From: Pseudoduganella namucuonensis
Lineage (GTDB): Bacteria; Pseudomonadota; Gammaproteobacteria; Burkholderiales; Burkholderiaceae_D
Length of the DNA: 64,000 nt
Assembly: GCF_900116645.1 (NCBI RefSeq)
Contig: NZ_FPBO01000002.1
Coordinates: forward strand, 273,743-337,742
Reading direction: 5' to 3'
The translations under genes and the position numbers were made by a program. Within the stretch, counting starts at the first letter, position 1, and the number at the start of each line of letters is the position of its first letter. Under the pieces are notes generated by a model. The model saw only the letters and a program-made list of their open reading frames with translations. It did not search any database and was not told the DNA's origin. Of this stretch, positions 45,976 to 55,809 are shown piece after piece.

Positions 45976-46040
45976 TCAACTGCTCTTGGGGAAGGAAATA
46001 TCCCGCTATTTTACCCCGCCCGGGCGCGTTGACCGCCCCG

Positions 46041-46963
46041 AAAAAGGGGTCAGGTTCAATTAATCAAAAAGGGGGCGGGTTCGAAAAAAGGGGTCAGGTT
46101 CAATTAATGGGACCCGCTCCGGGCAGCGGTGTCCAGCCCGCAAGGGAGTCGGGCTACGTCCTGCTCGGGCGTCCTCGCCGGAGCGCCGCGAAAGGACGCC
46201 CAAGCCGGCGCGTTACCTCCTCAACAAAAGCCTCGCTTCCGAAGGGACTGCCTTGCCTGAGCGCGCGACGGATGTGCTCGAGCATCTCCGGCGGCAGAGC
46301 GTCTTGGAACTGCGCGATATAGGCGTCGTGCCGCCGTCCATCCGTAGGGCACAAGTGCAGGAGGCTGGCATGCGGTGTCAGCAAAGCATCATGCTCGCCA
46401 AAAGCGTTGGCGCGATAGCTGCTCCAGATATAGTCGGCGGGGCTCTCAACCATTCCCGCCGTCACCGGATTGCGTTCGATATAACGTTGGCAGTTCAGCA
46501 AATATACCTCCGAGTCGACCAGTGACGATTTGTATCGTCCATCCCACAACGTGCCTGTGCGGCCATGCACCTTATTCATATAGCGCACAAAACTGCGGCC
46601 CAAACTCATCATCAGGCGGGATGGACCGTCCGCCTGCGCAGGCGTCGCCAGTAGATGCACATGGTTCCCCATCAACACATAGGAGTGCAACTTGCACTGG
46701 CTCTCTTCCAAAGCTTGCGCAAGGAAATGCCGATACGCGCGATAGTCCGTGTCGCTGAAAAAGCACTGGCGGCGATTGTGACCCCGCTGCACTATGTGCA
46801 GCGGCATGTCTGCTAGGTGGGAGCGTGGTCTGCGTGGCATGCCCTCAGCATAGGCTTGCCTCACTGCGGGATGCTGCGCCATGTCAAACAGCTTTCGCAA
46901 CCTGTGGTTACAAACTAAGGAATACGGAACCTGACCCCTTTTTACGGAATCTGCCCCCTTTTT
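46041..46963. mobile_element. REP-associated transposase (RAYT) locus with flanking REP repeats
   Basis: The transposase gene is bracketed by inverted copies of one sequence. Left: two direct copies of AAAAAGGGGTCAGGTTCAAT at 46041-46060 and 46085-46104 with a variant between them. Right: the complement at 46927-46943 and a variant at 46947-46963. The same sequence forms the hairpin at 24891-24948. This is the layout expected of a RAYT with its REP family. Confidence 0.8.
46154..46840 (-). CDS. REP-associated tyrosine transposase (Y1/HUH)
   Basis: This 228-residue single-domain transposase begins MPRRPRSHLADMPLHIVQRGHN, the common RAYT start. The HUH motif is NHVHLL and the catalytic Tyr lies in RYIERNPVTAGMV, preceded by GRTGTLWDGRYKSSLV. 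RAYTs are domesticated IS200/IS605 relatives that nick REP hairpins. The frame is open upstream to 47083, but that part is unlike the family. The protein looks complete and may be active on the REP sequences around it and at purD-hemF. Confidence 0.92.
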   Translation of the reverse strand: MPRRPRSHLADMPLHIVQRGHNRRQCFFSDTDYRAYRHFLAQALEESQCKLHSYVLMGNHVHLLATPAQADGPSRLMMSLGRSFVRYMNKVHGRTGTLWDGRYKSSLVDSEVYLLNCQRYIERNPVTAGMVESPADYIWSSYRANAFGEHDALLTPHASLLHLCPTDGRRHDAYIAQFQDALPPEMLEHIRRALRQGSPFGSEAFVEEVTRRLGRPFAALRRGRPSRT

Positions 46964-48077
46964 AGGCGGCGTCGCTGACCAACTGGACGCCGGGCTTGGC
47001 GGCGCCGTAGCTCCGGCGCAGGCGCAGGAACGGTTCCTCGATGGCGCTGTAGCTGAGCGCGGAGACGGCCCAGGTGGCGCCATACACCACCGGGAAACAC
47101 AGCAGCGCGTCCAGCGCGCGGTCGCCGGTCAGCGCCGGCAACCCGACGAAGCGCGCCAGCAGGTGGATCATAGCCATGTGCAATAAGTAGAAGGAGAAGC
47201 TGATCTTGCCGCCATGGTCCAGGGCGCGCTCCAGCCACGCGGGCAGCCGCTTGTCGAACGCCACCCAAGCCATGATCACGCAACTCCAGCCGGCCGCCTC
47301 CAGCATCGACCACCAGATCCAGAACACCGAATGGCTGGACGGGTCGAACTTGCCGTACTTGCTTTGCAGCGCGCTGTTGAACACGGCCAGCAGCAGCGCC
47401 AGCGGCGCCAGCCACGCGGCGTGGCGCCGCAGCGCGTCCGCGTGACGCGCGTACAGCAGCGCGGCCAGCATGCCGATCAGGAACTGGTCGAAACGCCCCA
47501 CCAGCGTGCTGAAGTACATCAGCGTGCTCTTCTCGTTGACGTGGAAGGCGGCCAGCTTGAAGAACACCATCAGGGCCAGCAGCTTGAGCAGGTAGCGCGG
47601 CCCCTGCTCCAGCGTGAACCTGGCCAGGAAGGGGAACACCAGGTAGAACGTGAATTCCACCGAGATGCTCCAGGCAGCGCCGGTGACGGGCGTGTACGAG
47701 GTGGGCGCCAGGCCCAGGTTGGTCGACAGCAGGTACAGGATGTCCTGCGGCGCGAACTTGTCGCGCCCGATGGCCGTGGCCAGCATGAAGATGGTGAGGA
47801 ACAGCGGCAGGATGCGCAGGCAGCGGTTGCGCATGAAGTCGCGGTAGCTGATCTGGTGCTGGTGCCGCGCGATTTGCATGAACAGGAAGCCGGACAGCGC
47901 GAAGAACAGGCCGACGCCGGTGTGCCCTTCGGTGACCAGTCCGAACCAGTTGCTGGCCAACGGCGCCCCGCCCTGCTCGCGGTAGGCGAGATAGTAATGG
48001 AACAGGAAGACAATGGTCGCGGCCAGCCAGCGCAACTGGTCGATACGGGCGTTGTAGGGCAGGTTCAGCGACTTCAT
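46962..48077 (-). CDS. Acyltransferase family 3 membrane protein
   Basis: This 371-residue protein has about ten membrane segments and the family start [20 protein letters not shown] with the conserved Arg and His. [14 protein letters not shown] and [14 protein letters not shown] are further signatures. Relatives O-acetylate LPS or exopolysaccharide. The stop TAA overlaps the outermost REP sequence of the RAYT locus by two bases, so the insertion lies exactly at the gene end and may have changed the last codons. Confidence 0.92.
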   Translation of the reverse strand: MKSLNLPYNARIDQLRWLAATIVFLFHYYLAYREQGGAPLASNWFGLVTEGHTGVGLFFALSGFLFMQIARHQHQISYRDFMRNRCLRILPLFLTIFMLATAIGRDKFAPQDILYLLSTNLGLAPTSYTPVTGAAWSISVEFTFYLVFPFLARFTLEQGPRYLLKLLALMVFFKLAAFHVNEKSTLMYFSTLVGRFDQFLIGMLAALLYARHADALRRHAAWLAPLALLLAVFNSALQSKYGKFDPSSHSVFWIWWSMLEAAGWSCVIMAWVAFDKRLPAWLERALDHGGKISFSFYLLHMAMIHLLARFVGLPALTGDRALDALLCFPVVYGATWAVSALSYSAIEEPFLRLRRSYGAAKPGVQLVSDAA

Positions 48078-48170
48078 CGGTATGCGTTTTCTGGTGGCCG
48101 GCGGGGCGCCATTATACTGTTGCCGCCGCTGCTGCTTTATAATGCAGGGATCTTACCGCATTCAGTCATC

Positions 48171-49025
48171 ATGTCCACCGCTACTCCCTACGTAAATATT
48201 GCCGCTTACAAGTTCATCACTTTTGACGACACGGAAACACAACGCCCCCGCTTCCAGGAGGTGTGCGCGCGGCTGGCCCTGAAGGGCACTATCCTGCTGA
48301 CGCCGGAGGGCATCAACATGTTCCTGTCCGGCACCCGCGCCAACATCGACGACTACCTGGCCTGGCTGCGCGGCGACGCGCGCTTCGCCGATATCGAAGT
48401 CAAGGAAAGCTTGTCGGCCGAGCAATCGCACAAGCGCATGCTGGTGAAGATCAAGAGCGAGATCATCACCATGCGCATGCCGCTGATCAAGCCCGAGGAG
48501 GGCCGCGCGCCCTTCGTCGAGGCGCGCACGCTCAAGCGCTGGCTGGACCAGGGTCACGACGACAACGGCAAGCCGGTGGTCATGGTCGACACCCGCAACG
48601 ATTTCGAGGTGGACGTCGGCACCTTCGACAACACGGTCGACTACCGCATCGCCAAGTTCACCGAGTTCCCCGCCGTGATCGAGGCGCACAAGGCCGACTT
48701 CGACGGCAAGACCGTGGTCACCTTCTGCACCGGCGGCATCCGCTGCGAAAAGGCCGCCATCCACATGCAAAACATCGGCTACGACAACGTCTACCAGCTG
48801 GAAGGCGGCATCCTGAAGTACTTCGAGGAAGTGGGCGGCGCGCACTACACGGGCGACTGCTTCGTGTTCGACTACCGCACCGCGCTGAACCCGAAGCTGG
48901 AACCGACCGAGACCGTGCAGTGCTTCAACTGCCGCGCCGTGGTGACGCCGCGCGAGCAGCTGTCGCCGCTGTATGTGTATGAGAAGTCTTGCCCGCATTG
49001 CGCGCAGGTGGAATCGGCCGCCTGA
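48171..49025 (+). CDS. trhO: tRNA uridine(34) hydroxylase, rhodanese family
   Basis: This 284-residue protein is of the YceA/UPF0176 type. An N-terminal acylphosphatase-like domain ([24 protein letters not shown]) precedes a rhodanese domain with the catalytic Cys in [11 protein letters not shown]. The Cys-rich end ([12 protein letters not shown]) may bind metal. It makes 5-hydroxyuridine at the wobble position of some tRNAs. It is divergent from the acyltransferase gene. Confidence 0.93.
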   Translation: MSTATPYVNIAAYKFITFDDTETQRPRFQEVCARLALKGTILLTPEGINMFLSGTRANIDDYLAWLRGDARFADIEVKESLSAEQSHKRMLVKIKSEIITMRMPLIKPEEGRAPFVEARTLKRWLDQGHDDNGKPVVMVDTRNDFEVDVGTFDNTVDYRIAKFTEFPAVIEAHKADFDGKTVVTFCTGGIRCEKAAIHMQNIGYDNVYQLEGGILKYFEEVGGAHYTGDCFVFDYRTALNPKLEPTETVQCFNCRAVVTPREQLSPLYVYEKSCPHCAQVESAA

Positions 49026-49049
49026 CCGCGCCGCGCGACGACGACGAAA

Positions 49050-49079
49050 CAAAGCCCGGCGTGCCGGGCTTTGTTGTTT
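49050..49079. terminator. Bidirectional terminator between trhO and the exporter operon
   Basis: CAAAGCCCGGC and GCCGGGCTTTG pair around GT, followed by TTGTTT on the plus strand. On the minus strand the stem is followed by TTTG-TTTCG. It can stop trhO and the type I exporter operon, whose last stop is the next base. Confidence 0.8.
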
Positions 49080-49283
49080 CTACTGTATCGAACGGGGCAA
49101 CGCAGCGCGCAGCGCCTGCTCGTAGGCGTTGCGCGCCGTGGTGTAGACCGCCAGCCTCGAATTGAGCGCGGCCATCTCGGTCTCCACGAACTTCAGGTTG
49201 TTCACCTGCTCCCGGGCCTCGGCGCTCAGCTCGCTCACGCGGTAGCTGACACCGTCGACGGTGACTTCTTCCACCTCGTCCAT
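49080..49283 (-). CDS. DUF6447-type small protein of a type I secretion operon
   Basis: This is a 67-residue acidic protein. VTVDGVSYRVSELSAEAREQVNNL and the following helical LKFVETEMAALNSRLAVYTTARNAY match what I recall of DUF6447, small proteins encoded beside type I exporters. The function is unknown. It starts 7 bases after the tolC-like stop and ends at the operon terminator, so it is the last gene of the exporter operon. Confidence 0.75.
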   Translation of the reverse strand: MDEVEEVTVDGVSYRVSELSAEAREQVNNLKFVETEMAALNSRLAVYTTARNAYEQALRAALPRSIQ

Positions 49284-49290
49284 GGTGCTA

Positions 49291-50628
49291 TCAGCGGAAG
49301 TACGCCGCCATCTCGCGCAAGTCTTGCGCCTCCAGCGTGCCGGCGGCCGCGCGCAGCTTCAGGTAGGCCAGGATGTAGGAATAGCGCGCCTGCGCCAGGT
49401 CGCGCTCGGTGGCGCTCAGCTGGCGCTGGGCGTCCAGCAAGTCCAGGTTGATGCGCACGCCGCCCTTGATGCTCTGCTCGGTGGCGGTCACCAGCAGCTT
49501 GCCGGAGTCGACCGCCTTGCCCAGCGCCTCGATGCGCGACACGCTGCTGATCAACTGGTCGTAATCCTTGCGCAGCTCCACCATGGATTTGTCGATCTCC
49601 GCCTGCAGCTCGGCCGCCGCCTTTTCGCGGTTGGCCACCGCCTGCCGGGTGGACGCGTTGACGGAGCCGCCCGCGTACAGCGGCACGTTCAGCTGCAAGC
49701 CGACGCTGCGGGTGGTCGAGTCCTGGTTGATGGTGTTGATCGACTCGGACGTGTTCTTGCTGTAGGACGCAACGAAGTCCAGGCGCGGATAGTGGCCGGC
49801 CTTCGCCTTGTTGACCTCCTGGCGGCCGATCTCCACGGCCAACTGGCGGGTGCGGATCTCGTGGCTGCGCTCCATCGCCAGGCGCTTCCAGGCGTCGAAA
49901 CTCTGCGTGCCCAGCGGACGCTGGCTGAACTGCGGCGTCAGGCGGTCCAGCTCGCCCGGGTCGCCGCCGATCACGCCGGCCAAGGTGGCGCGCGTGGCGG
50001 CCAGGTTGTCCTGCGCCTCCAGCAGCGCGGCCTCGGCCACGTCCAGGCGGGCGCGGGTCTCCAGCATGTCGGTGCGGGTGCCCTCGCCCTTGCTGAACAT
50101 GCGGTCGTTGACCTTCATGCGCTCGACATAGGCGTCGCGCTCGAACTTGGCCACGGCCAGCTGGTCCTGCTTGAACAGCACCTCGACGTAGGCGCCCACC
50201 ACGCGCAGCGCCACCTGCTGCTGCTCGCTCATGTAGATCGATGCGCTGTAGTCGGCCTGCAGGCCGCCTTGCTTGTAGCGCGCCAGCGCGTCGAAATTGA
50301 CCAGCGTCTGGCGCAGCTGCACCACGGCCGATTTACTGTTGTATTCCGGATGCGTCTCCGGCAAGGCGCCGTTCTTGATGTCGCTCCGGTTCTTGCTGCC
50401 GCTGTAGCTGCCGGACAGGCTGGGCAGCAGGTTGGAGCGGCCCAGTATCCGGTTTTCCTTGCCGGCCTCGTTGCTGTAGAAGGCGGCGCGGTACACCGGG
50501 TCGTTCTTCAGGGCCGCCTCGTAGGCCTGCATCAGGCCCAGCGCCGAGGCGCCGGAGCTGTGCAGCAGGAAGGCGGCGCCGAGCGCCTGGGCCAGCAGGC
50601 CGCGTTTGGATACCAGCGATTGCAGCAT
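49291..50628 (-). CDS. TolC-family outer-membrane channel of type I secretion
   Basis: This 445-residue protein has a signal peptide up to about residue 30, then LGLMQAYEAALKNDPVYRAA, the standard TolC start. Two repeated helical/beta halves follow with LRQTLVNFDALARYKQ and VGLQLNVPLYAGGSVNAS. It forms the outer-membrane exit duct. The ATG lies in GGAGGAATAATG and overlaps the adaptor stop, so the two are coupled. Confidence 0.93.
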   Translation of the reverse strand: MLQSLVSKRGLLAQALGAAFLLHSSGASALGLMQAYEAALKNDPVYRAAFYSNEAGKENRILGRSNLLPSLSGSYSGSKNRSDIKNGALPETHPEYNSKSAVVQLRQTLVNFDALARYKQGGLQADYSASIYMSEQQQVALRVVGAYVEVLFKQDQLAVAKFERDAYVERMKVNDRMFSKGEGTRTDMLETRARLDVAEAALLEAQDNLAATRATLAGVIGGDPGELDRLTPQFSQRPLGTQSFDAWKRLAMERSHEIRTRQLAVEIGRQEVNKAKAGHYPRLDFVASYSKNTSESINTINQDSTTRSVGLQLNVPLYAGGSVNASTRQAVANREKAAAELQAEIDKSMVELRKDYDQLISSVSRIEALGKAVDSGKLLVTATEQSIKGGVRINLDLLDAQRQLSATERDLAQARYSYILAYLKLRAAAGTLEAQDLREMAAYFR

Positions 50629-51986
50629 TATTCCTCCGACATGGACGTGTGGGCGCGGTCGATCAGCGGTTTCAGGATGTAGCTCATCATCGTGCGTTCG
50701 CCGGTCTTCACGAACAGGTCGGCCGGCATACCGGGACGCACTTCCAGCTTCTTGCTATGAATGAGCTTCTGGCCTTCCGGCGTGACCTTGGCGGTGACGG
50801 TGTAATATGGCTGGCCGGTGCGTTCGTCCATCAGACGGTCGGCCGACACCTTGGTGACCGTGCCCGGAATGTGCGGCGTGGTATTGGTGTTGAACGCCGA
50901 GAACATAATCTCGACCGGCAAGCCCACATGCACCTTGTCCACCAGGTTGACCGGGAGGTGGCCTTCGACGATCAGGGCGTCATCCATCGGCACGATGTCC
51001 ATCATCTTGAAGCCCGCCGGCACCACACCGCCGCGCGTGAACACGGCCACGCCGATGACCACACCGTCGACCGGCGCGCGCACCTCGGCGTTGCTCACCG
51101 CGTAGCTCTCGGCGTTCAGGCGGCTGCCCAGCGCCGAGCCTTCCTTTTGCATGTCGGCCAGCTGGCCGCGGACTTCCTTCTGGTAGTCCTGCATGCGCTG
51201 CGAGCGTTTCAAGGACAGTTCGGCCATCTGGCGCTGGATACGGCCGATATTACCCACATCCTCGGCCATCCCGCCGCTGGTCTGGACATAGGTGCGCTCC
51301 ATTTCCAGCAGCCTGCTGCGGGCGACGAAACCGTCTTTCGCCAGGTCGCGCAGATTGTCGAGCTGCTCCTTCAAGATGACGAGCTGCTCCTTTTTGCTGT
51401 CCCGCGCCGCCTGGGCCGAGGTCAGCTGGAACTTCAGGCCGGCGACGCTTTCATCGAACGCACCCATCTCGTTACGCAGGCTGGACTGGCGGGCATTGAA
51501 CAACTGGGTTTGCATGCCGATGTTTTCCTCAAGCTGAGGGTCGCCCTTGAAGCGCTCCCGCACCTCCTTGAAGTCCGGGGCGCTCTTGCCGTCGCGCTCC
51601 GCCATCAGGCGCGCCTCGGCCGCCATTGCGGACAGCAACTGGACCTTGGTGATGTCCGATTGCGCCGTCACCTGCACCGAGTTCATCTTGACCAGGATCT
51701 GGCCCTTCTTGACCACGTCGCCGTCCTTGACCAGGATCTCATCCACCGTGCCGCCCGTGAGGTGCTGCACCGCCTTGCGGTTGCCTTCCTTCGCCACGTT
51801 GCCCTGCATCGGCACGCCCTTGTCCAGCGGCGCGAACGACGCCCACAGCAGGAAACCCACCACGCCCGCCAACACAATAAACCAGCCCAGGCGGGCATAG
51901 GCGCGCGCGTCCGTGTTGACGGTGGCAGGGGTGACATCACGCGTGACGACGTCGGTCGCCAATGCTTTCGTATCGATCAGTTTCAT
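50628..51986 (-). CDS. HlyD-family membrane-fusion adaptor of type I secretion
   Basis: This 452-residue protein has one membrane span near residues 33-52 (GWFIVLAGVVGFLLWASFAP). A lipoyl half-motif (GNVAKEGNRKAVQHLTGGTVDEILVKDGD), a long coiled coil and a beta-barrel end follow, as in HlyD/PrtE/RsaE. It bridges the inner-membrane ABC transporter and TolC. AGGATAGAAG precedes the ATG. The gap to the transporter gene is 8 bases. Confidence 0.93.
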   Translation of the reverse strand: MKLIDTKALATDVVTRDVTPATVNTDARAYARLGWFIVLAGVVGFLLWASFAPLDKGVPMQGNVAKEGNRKAVQHLTGGTVDEILVKDGDVVKKGQILVKMNSVQVTAQSDITKVQLLSAMAAEARLMAERDGKSAPDFKEVRERFKGDPQLEENIGMQTQLFNARQSSLRNEMGAFDESVAGLKFQLTSAQAARDSKKEQLVILKEQLDNLRDLAKDGFVARSRLLEMERTYVQTSGGMAEDVGNIGRIQRQMAELSLKRSQRMQDYQKEVRGQLADMQKEGSALGSRLNAESYAVSNAEVRAPVDGVVIGVAVFTRGGVVPAGFKMMDIVPMDDALIVEGHLPVNLVDKVHVGLPVEIMFSAFNTNTTPHIPGTVTKVSADRLMDERTGQPYYTVTAKVTPEGQKLIHSKKLEVRPGMPADLFVKTGERTMMSYILKPLIDRAHTSMSEE

Positions 51987-51994
51987 CTTCTATC

Positions 51995-53845
51995 CTATTC
52001 CGTGGTCGCCTTGCCGTCCTGCGCCGCCTGGGCGGAGGCTTGCAAGGCCGCGGCCTGCTGCGCCGCTTGCTGGGCGGCCTGTTGCTGCGCGGCGGCCTGC
52101 GCCTGCAACTGCGCCTGCTGCTGGGCCTGTTGTTGCGCTTGCTGCTGGGCGATCGCCTTTTGGCTGTTTTGCTGCAACGCCGCCAATACTTGATCGCTAG
52201 GCCCGAACATTTCAGCCTGCCCGTCGCGCAGCAACAGCAGCTTGTTGGTCGCGCCAATGGCGGAGGTGCGGTGGGTAATCAGCACAATCGTCTTGCCATG
52301 CTGACGCAGATCGGCAATGGCCTGCAGCAGTGCCTGCTCACCCACGTCGTCCAGATTCGAGTTCGGTTCGTCGAGCACGATCAGCGAAGGGTCGCCGTAC
52401 ATTGCTCGCGCCAAGCCCAGGCGCTGGCGCTGGCCGCCGGACAGGCCGGCACCGCCGTCGCCCAATATGGTGTCGTAGCCGCTTGGCATGTGCAGGATCA
52501 TGTCGTGCACGCCGGCGCGCTTGGCCGCCAACACGACCTTCTCTGGATCGAGTTCCCCGAAGCGCGAGATGTTTTCGCTGATGGTGCCGGCGAACAATTC
52601 GATATCCTGCGGCAGGTAGCCGATGTTGGGGCCCAGTTCCGCTTTGTTCCACTGGAAGATATCGGCGCCGTCCAGGCGCACCTTGCCGCTTTGCGCGGGC
52701 CATACGCCCACCAGCAAACGGGCCAAAGTCGACTTGCCGGAGCCGGACGGGCCGATCACGCCCAGCACGTCGCCCGGGTTGATGGCGAAGTTCAGGTTTT
52801 TCAGCAGCGCGGCCTTCGCGCCTGGTGGCGCCGCGATCACGCTTTCCACCGCCAGCTTGCCTTGCGGCTTGGGCAGCTCCATGCTCGCCTCGCGGACGGG
52901 ATTCAGCTCCAGCAAGGCACTCAGGCGCTCGTACGAACTGCGGGTGCTCGCCCAGCTTTTCCAAACACCGATCACTTGCTGCACCGGCGCCAGGGCGCGG
53001 CCCACCAGAATGGATGCGGCGATCATCATGCCGGGGGTAATCTTTTGCTCGAGCACGAGCAAGGCGCCAAAGCCCAGAACCAGCGATTGCAGCGACACCT
53101 GCACAAACTTGGTCAGCGCTCCCACCATGCCGGCCTTTTCGCTCGCTTCCGCTTGCAGATGCAGGAACTTACCGTGCAACTTGAACCAGCGGCCCATCAG
53201 ATTGGGCAGCATGCCCATGGATTCGATCACCTCGGCGTTACGCAGGTTGTTGGTGGCCAGGGTATTGGAACCGATCGCCATCGAATTGGCTTCGGCCAGG
53301 GGCTTATGGGTGACGCGTTCGTTGACATAAGCAAGAATCACCAGCAGCACGGTTCCGCCCAGCGAGAACCAGCCCAGAGACGGTTCGAAGAAGAAAATGA
53401 CGATCAGGTAGACCGGGAACCATGGCGCGTCGAAGAAGGCAAACAGCGCATTGCCGGTCAAAAACTGGCGCAGGTTTGTCAGATCCGACAACGACTGGCC
53501 GGCATTGCCGCCAGCGCGTTTCAAGTTCTGCTCGAACGCGGCGGTGTAGACGCGGCGGTTCAATTCCATGTCGAACTGGGCGCCGACGCGCACCAGCACG
53601 AAACTACGTATCAGCTCCAGCGCCCCCATCAGCAGATAGGCGCCCAGTATCATCAAGGTCAACATCAGCAGCGTGATCTCGTTCTGGCTCTGCAGCACGC
53701 GGTCATACACCTGCAGCATGTAGATCGACGGCGCCAGCATCATCAGGTTGATGATCGCGCTGAACGCGCCAACCGTATAAAACGTGCTCTTAAACTTGAG
53801 CAGCACCTGCTCAATTTCGTTTTTCGGATTCAGTAGTTTTTTCAT
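51995..53845 (-). CDS. Type I secretion ABC permease/ATPase with Gln/Ala-rich tail
   Basis: This is a 616-residue half-transporter of the PrtD/RsaD type, with no C39 peptidase domain. Six membrane segments lie in residues 20-310. The ATPase has Walker [10 protein letters not shown] (about 364), signature [10 protein letters not shown] and Walker [14 protein letters not shown]. The last ~58 residues are almost only Gln and Ala ([20 protein letters not shown]), an extension I do not know from relatives. The ATG at 53845 starts [16 protein letters not shown]; upstream in-frame sequence is not family-like. A CRP-type site lies about 140 bases upstream. Confidence 0.94.
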   Translation of the reverse strand: MKKLLNPKNEIEQVLLKFKSTFYTVGAFSAIINLMMLAPSIYMLQVYDRVLQSQNEITLLMLTLMILGAYLLMGALELIRSFVLVRVGAQFDMELNRRVYTAAFEQNLKRAGGNAGQSLSDLTNLRQFLTGNALFAFFDAPWFPVYLIVIFFFEPSLGWFSLGGTVLLVILAYVNERVTHKPLAEANSMAIGSNTLATNNLRNAEVIESMGMLPNLMGRWFKLHGKFLHLQAEASEKAGMVGALTKFVQVSLQSLVLGFGALLVLEQKITPGMMIAASILVGRALAPVQQVIGVWKSWASTRSSYERLSALLELNPVREASMELPKPQGKLAVESVIAAPPGAKAALLKNLNFAINPGDVLGVIGPSGSGKSTLARLLVGVWPAQSGKVRLDGADIFQWNKAELGPNIGYLPQDIELFAGTISENISRFGELDPEKVVLAAKRAGVHDMILHMPSGYDTILGDGGAGLSGGQRQRLGLARAMYGDPSLIVLDEPNSNLDDVGEQALLQAIADLRQHGKTIVLITHRTSAIGATNKLLLLRDGQAEMFGPSDQVLAALQQNSQKAIAQQQAQQQAQQQAQLQAQAAAQQQAAQQAAQQAAALQASAQAAQDGKATTE

Positions 53846-53985
53846 GTGGATAGGCTGCTTGATACGGCTAGATGACGCAAGTACGGCGGCGCGCCACTGC
53901 GACGGCGATGCCCATGCGACCAAGTGATGCACACGCACCACGAATAATCAAAGACGTGACATTATCGCCGAAAACGAAGAGAAAA

Positions 53986-54001
53986 TGTGACGCACATCAC
54001 A
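53986..54001. promoter_or_regulatory. CRP-type site upstream of the type I exporter operon
   Basis: TGTGACGCACATCACA is an exact TGTGA-N6-TCACA site, and its arms extend to 9 bases (AAAATGTGA/TCACATTTT). Its centre is about 148 bases before the transporter start. Binding by a CRP/FNR-family protein is inferred from the motif. Confidence 0.65.
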
Positions 54002-54058
54002 TTTTATTGAGGGCGGGGAAAAGAACTTATTGTATCAATAGGTAACAAAGGCGGCCGC

Positions 54059-54070
54059 GGGGGGGGGGGG
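54059..54070. repeat. G12 homopolymer flanked by GCGGCCGC and ATCC
   Basis: Twelve G follow directly on GCGGCCGC (54051-54058) and run into GGATCC (54069-54074). It lies 17 bases beyond the methyltransferase stop, in the region before the exporter operon. Homopolymers of this length are prone to slippage and to sequencing error. Confidence 0.85.
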
Positions 54071-54087
54071 ATCCGCCCGGTCCAGCC

Positions 54088-55629
54088 TTACAGCATATTC
54101 AGTTTGCGCCACAATGGCAACTGCTCCTCTAGTATGGCCCCAATGTGCTGGCGCAGTTCGGCCAGATTCTCTTGATCCGACTCCAGCCTGACCCCGTCCT
54201 TCATCATGCGCCTCCCTTGTGCTGCCATGATGGGCCAGCCTGCGGTCGCCAATGCAGTGGCATCAGCCTCGACCCGCTGCTTGCTCATCAACCAGTACAC
54301 AAGCCGGGCGACGTACGGCACAACAAAACCGTTACCCGACAGCGGCGAGCACAGAGTATTGAATTCATCGTCATAGCGCGTGTAGGCCGACACTGCGGCA
54401 TTCATGCGATGCGCAGCGTCAACCGACTGACCGGCATAGGAATCCATGTAGATGATACCTTGCTTGGAGGCTGTCAGCAGCGTCGCCACTTGAACAATGT
54501 CCTCGAACGGTCTCCCGGCAAGTGCCGGCAGCACCTCCAACTCGCGCAGGGTATATGGTTTGCGAGCCAGCGCATCGCAAACTATTGTGAAGATATCGGC
54601 ACCAACAGTCACCTCCCCCACCACCAGTTTCATCTTATTATCCAATGCGTCGCGCGGTACGGTCAGCGCCACACCGAATCGGCCCAGCACCTCGATGCGG
54701 CGCACCGCCCCCATGCGCCGCGCGCCGCGCACGAACACATCCTTGCGGAAACCCGTGTTCAGGATGTAGTCCTTCAGCGTCTCGCGCATCACTGGATCGG
54801 GAATCGAGTTGATCAGCGCTAGCTTCTCTTCGGTCAGGTAAAGCTTGTTGTAAGCCAGCGGCAATTCGGCGGAGCCGGCGAATTCGAGCTTGGCCTCGTC
54901 GAAGTCGCGCGCCACATCGGCATGATACAAGGGTTGCCAGTGCTTGTGCATGTACTCATGCACGAGGTAGTTGCGGCTGTGCGTCTTCAACCCGTCCAGC
55001 CGAACCTTCAAGGCGGCGGGACCGGCCGCGAAATATCCTGCCTGAATGTCGACCAGCTTCTGGACGAAAGCGGCCGCATCCGTGACTTGCAGATCACTGC
55101 GGTTGGGGAAGATGTCACCGTACTCCACCAGCAGCCGCTGCAGTGGCAGGCTGGCGGTCCAGCCCGGCATCGCGTTATAGCTGACGTATACCACGCCACC
55201 CGGCTTCAAGTAGCGGGCGATGAAATTGACTATGTGCTGGCGGTTCTCCGTCGTGACCCAGGTATAAATGCCGTGCAGCGTAATGTAATCGAACTGCGGC
55301 AGGTCAGCGGCGCCTTGCGCCAGATCCGCGAAGCTGTTCTCCAGCAGCGTCACATTGGGCAGTTCTGCGGCGGCGGCCAGCACGCGCGCGTCCGCCACAT
55401 GCGATGGATTGAAGTCGGCGGCGTAGAACTGACCGTTCGGGTTCGATGCAGCCAGCAGATTGACCGTCAGGCCGCGTCCAAAACCCAGCTCAAAATAGCA
55501 GAACGAGTCCGTTACCGCCGGTTCAACACCATTCAGCGCACAAACATAATTTAGCAGCACCGGGCTTTGCTCCTGGTAAAAGCCCGCTGTGTATTCAATG
55601 TCCGATATATATCCTGAAGTCCAACCCAT
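54088..55629 (-). CDS. SAM-dependent methyltransferase with regulatory domain
   Basis: This 513-residue protein has a class I methyltransferase core at the N-terminus: motif I FELGFGRGLTV (about residues 46-56), the acidic FYAADFNP and the motif-IV-like YITLHGIYTWV. The next ~100 residues fit the methyltransferase regulatory domain seen in related proteins, and the C-terminal ~200 residues are helical and unassigned. GGAGTGGTGAC precedes the ATG. It lies between the giant RTX protein and its likely exporter, so methylation of that protein or of a surface glycan is the best guess. Confidence 0.8.
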   Translation of the reverse strand: MGWTSGYISDIEYTAGFYQEQSPVLLNYVCALNGVEPAVTDSFCYFELGFGRGLTVNLLAASNPNGQFYAADFNPSHVADARVLAAAAELPNVTLLENSFADLAQGAADLPQFDYITLHGIYTWVTTENRQHIVNFIARYLKPGGVVYVSYNAMPGWTASLPLQRLLVEYGDIFPNRSDLQVTDAAAFVQKLVDIQAGYFAAGPAALKVRLDGLKTHSRNYLVHEYMHKHWQPLYHADVARDFDEAKLEFAGSAELPLAYNKLYLTEEKLALINSIPDPVMRETLKDYILNTGFRKDVFVRGARRMGAVRRIEVLGRFGVALTVPRDALDNKMKLVVGEVTVGADIFTIVCDALARKPYTLRELEVLPALAGRPFEDIVQVATLLTASKQGIIYMDSYAGQSVDAAHRMNAAVSAYTRYDDEFNTLCSPLSGNGFVVPYVARLVYWLMSKQRVEADATALATAGWPIMAAQGRRMMKDGVRLESDQENLAELRQHIGAILEEQLPLWRKLNML

Positions 55630-55714
55630 GTCACCACTCCGTCAAAGTTAAATAGAAGACAATCACGGCCAGATTGTAGCGTACCTGCGGCCACTCCAAC
55701 ACACGTTCGGACGC

Positions 55715-55762
55715 GCATGAAAAAAGCCCGAAATCGTCACCGATTTCGGGCTTTTTTCATGC
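55715..55762. terminator. Perfect 22-bp inverted repeat, terminator of the giant gene
   Basis: Two perfect 22-base arms flank a TCAC loop, with six A on the left and six T on the right of the GC-rich core. It lies 48 bases beyond the stop of the giant protein gene and before the methyltransferase gene. Strong transcripts of the surface protein would end here. Confidence 0.88.
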
Positions 55763-55809
55763 AACCTACCTGACGGCCGCATACTGCGGCGGCCGTCAGG
55801 AGAACACCA

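Noticed and set aside
42691..46032. 1113-codon open frame opposite dnaE
   Set aside because: Same composition effect; dnaE is unmistakable on the other strand.
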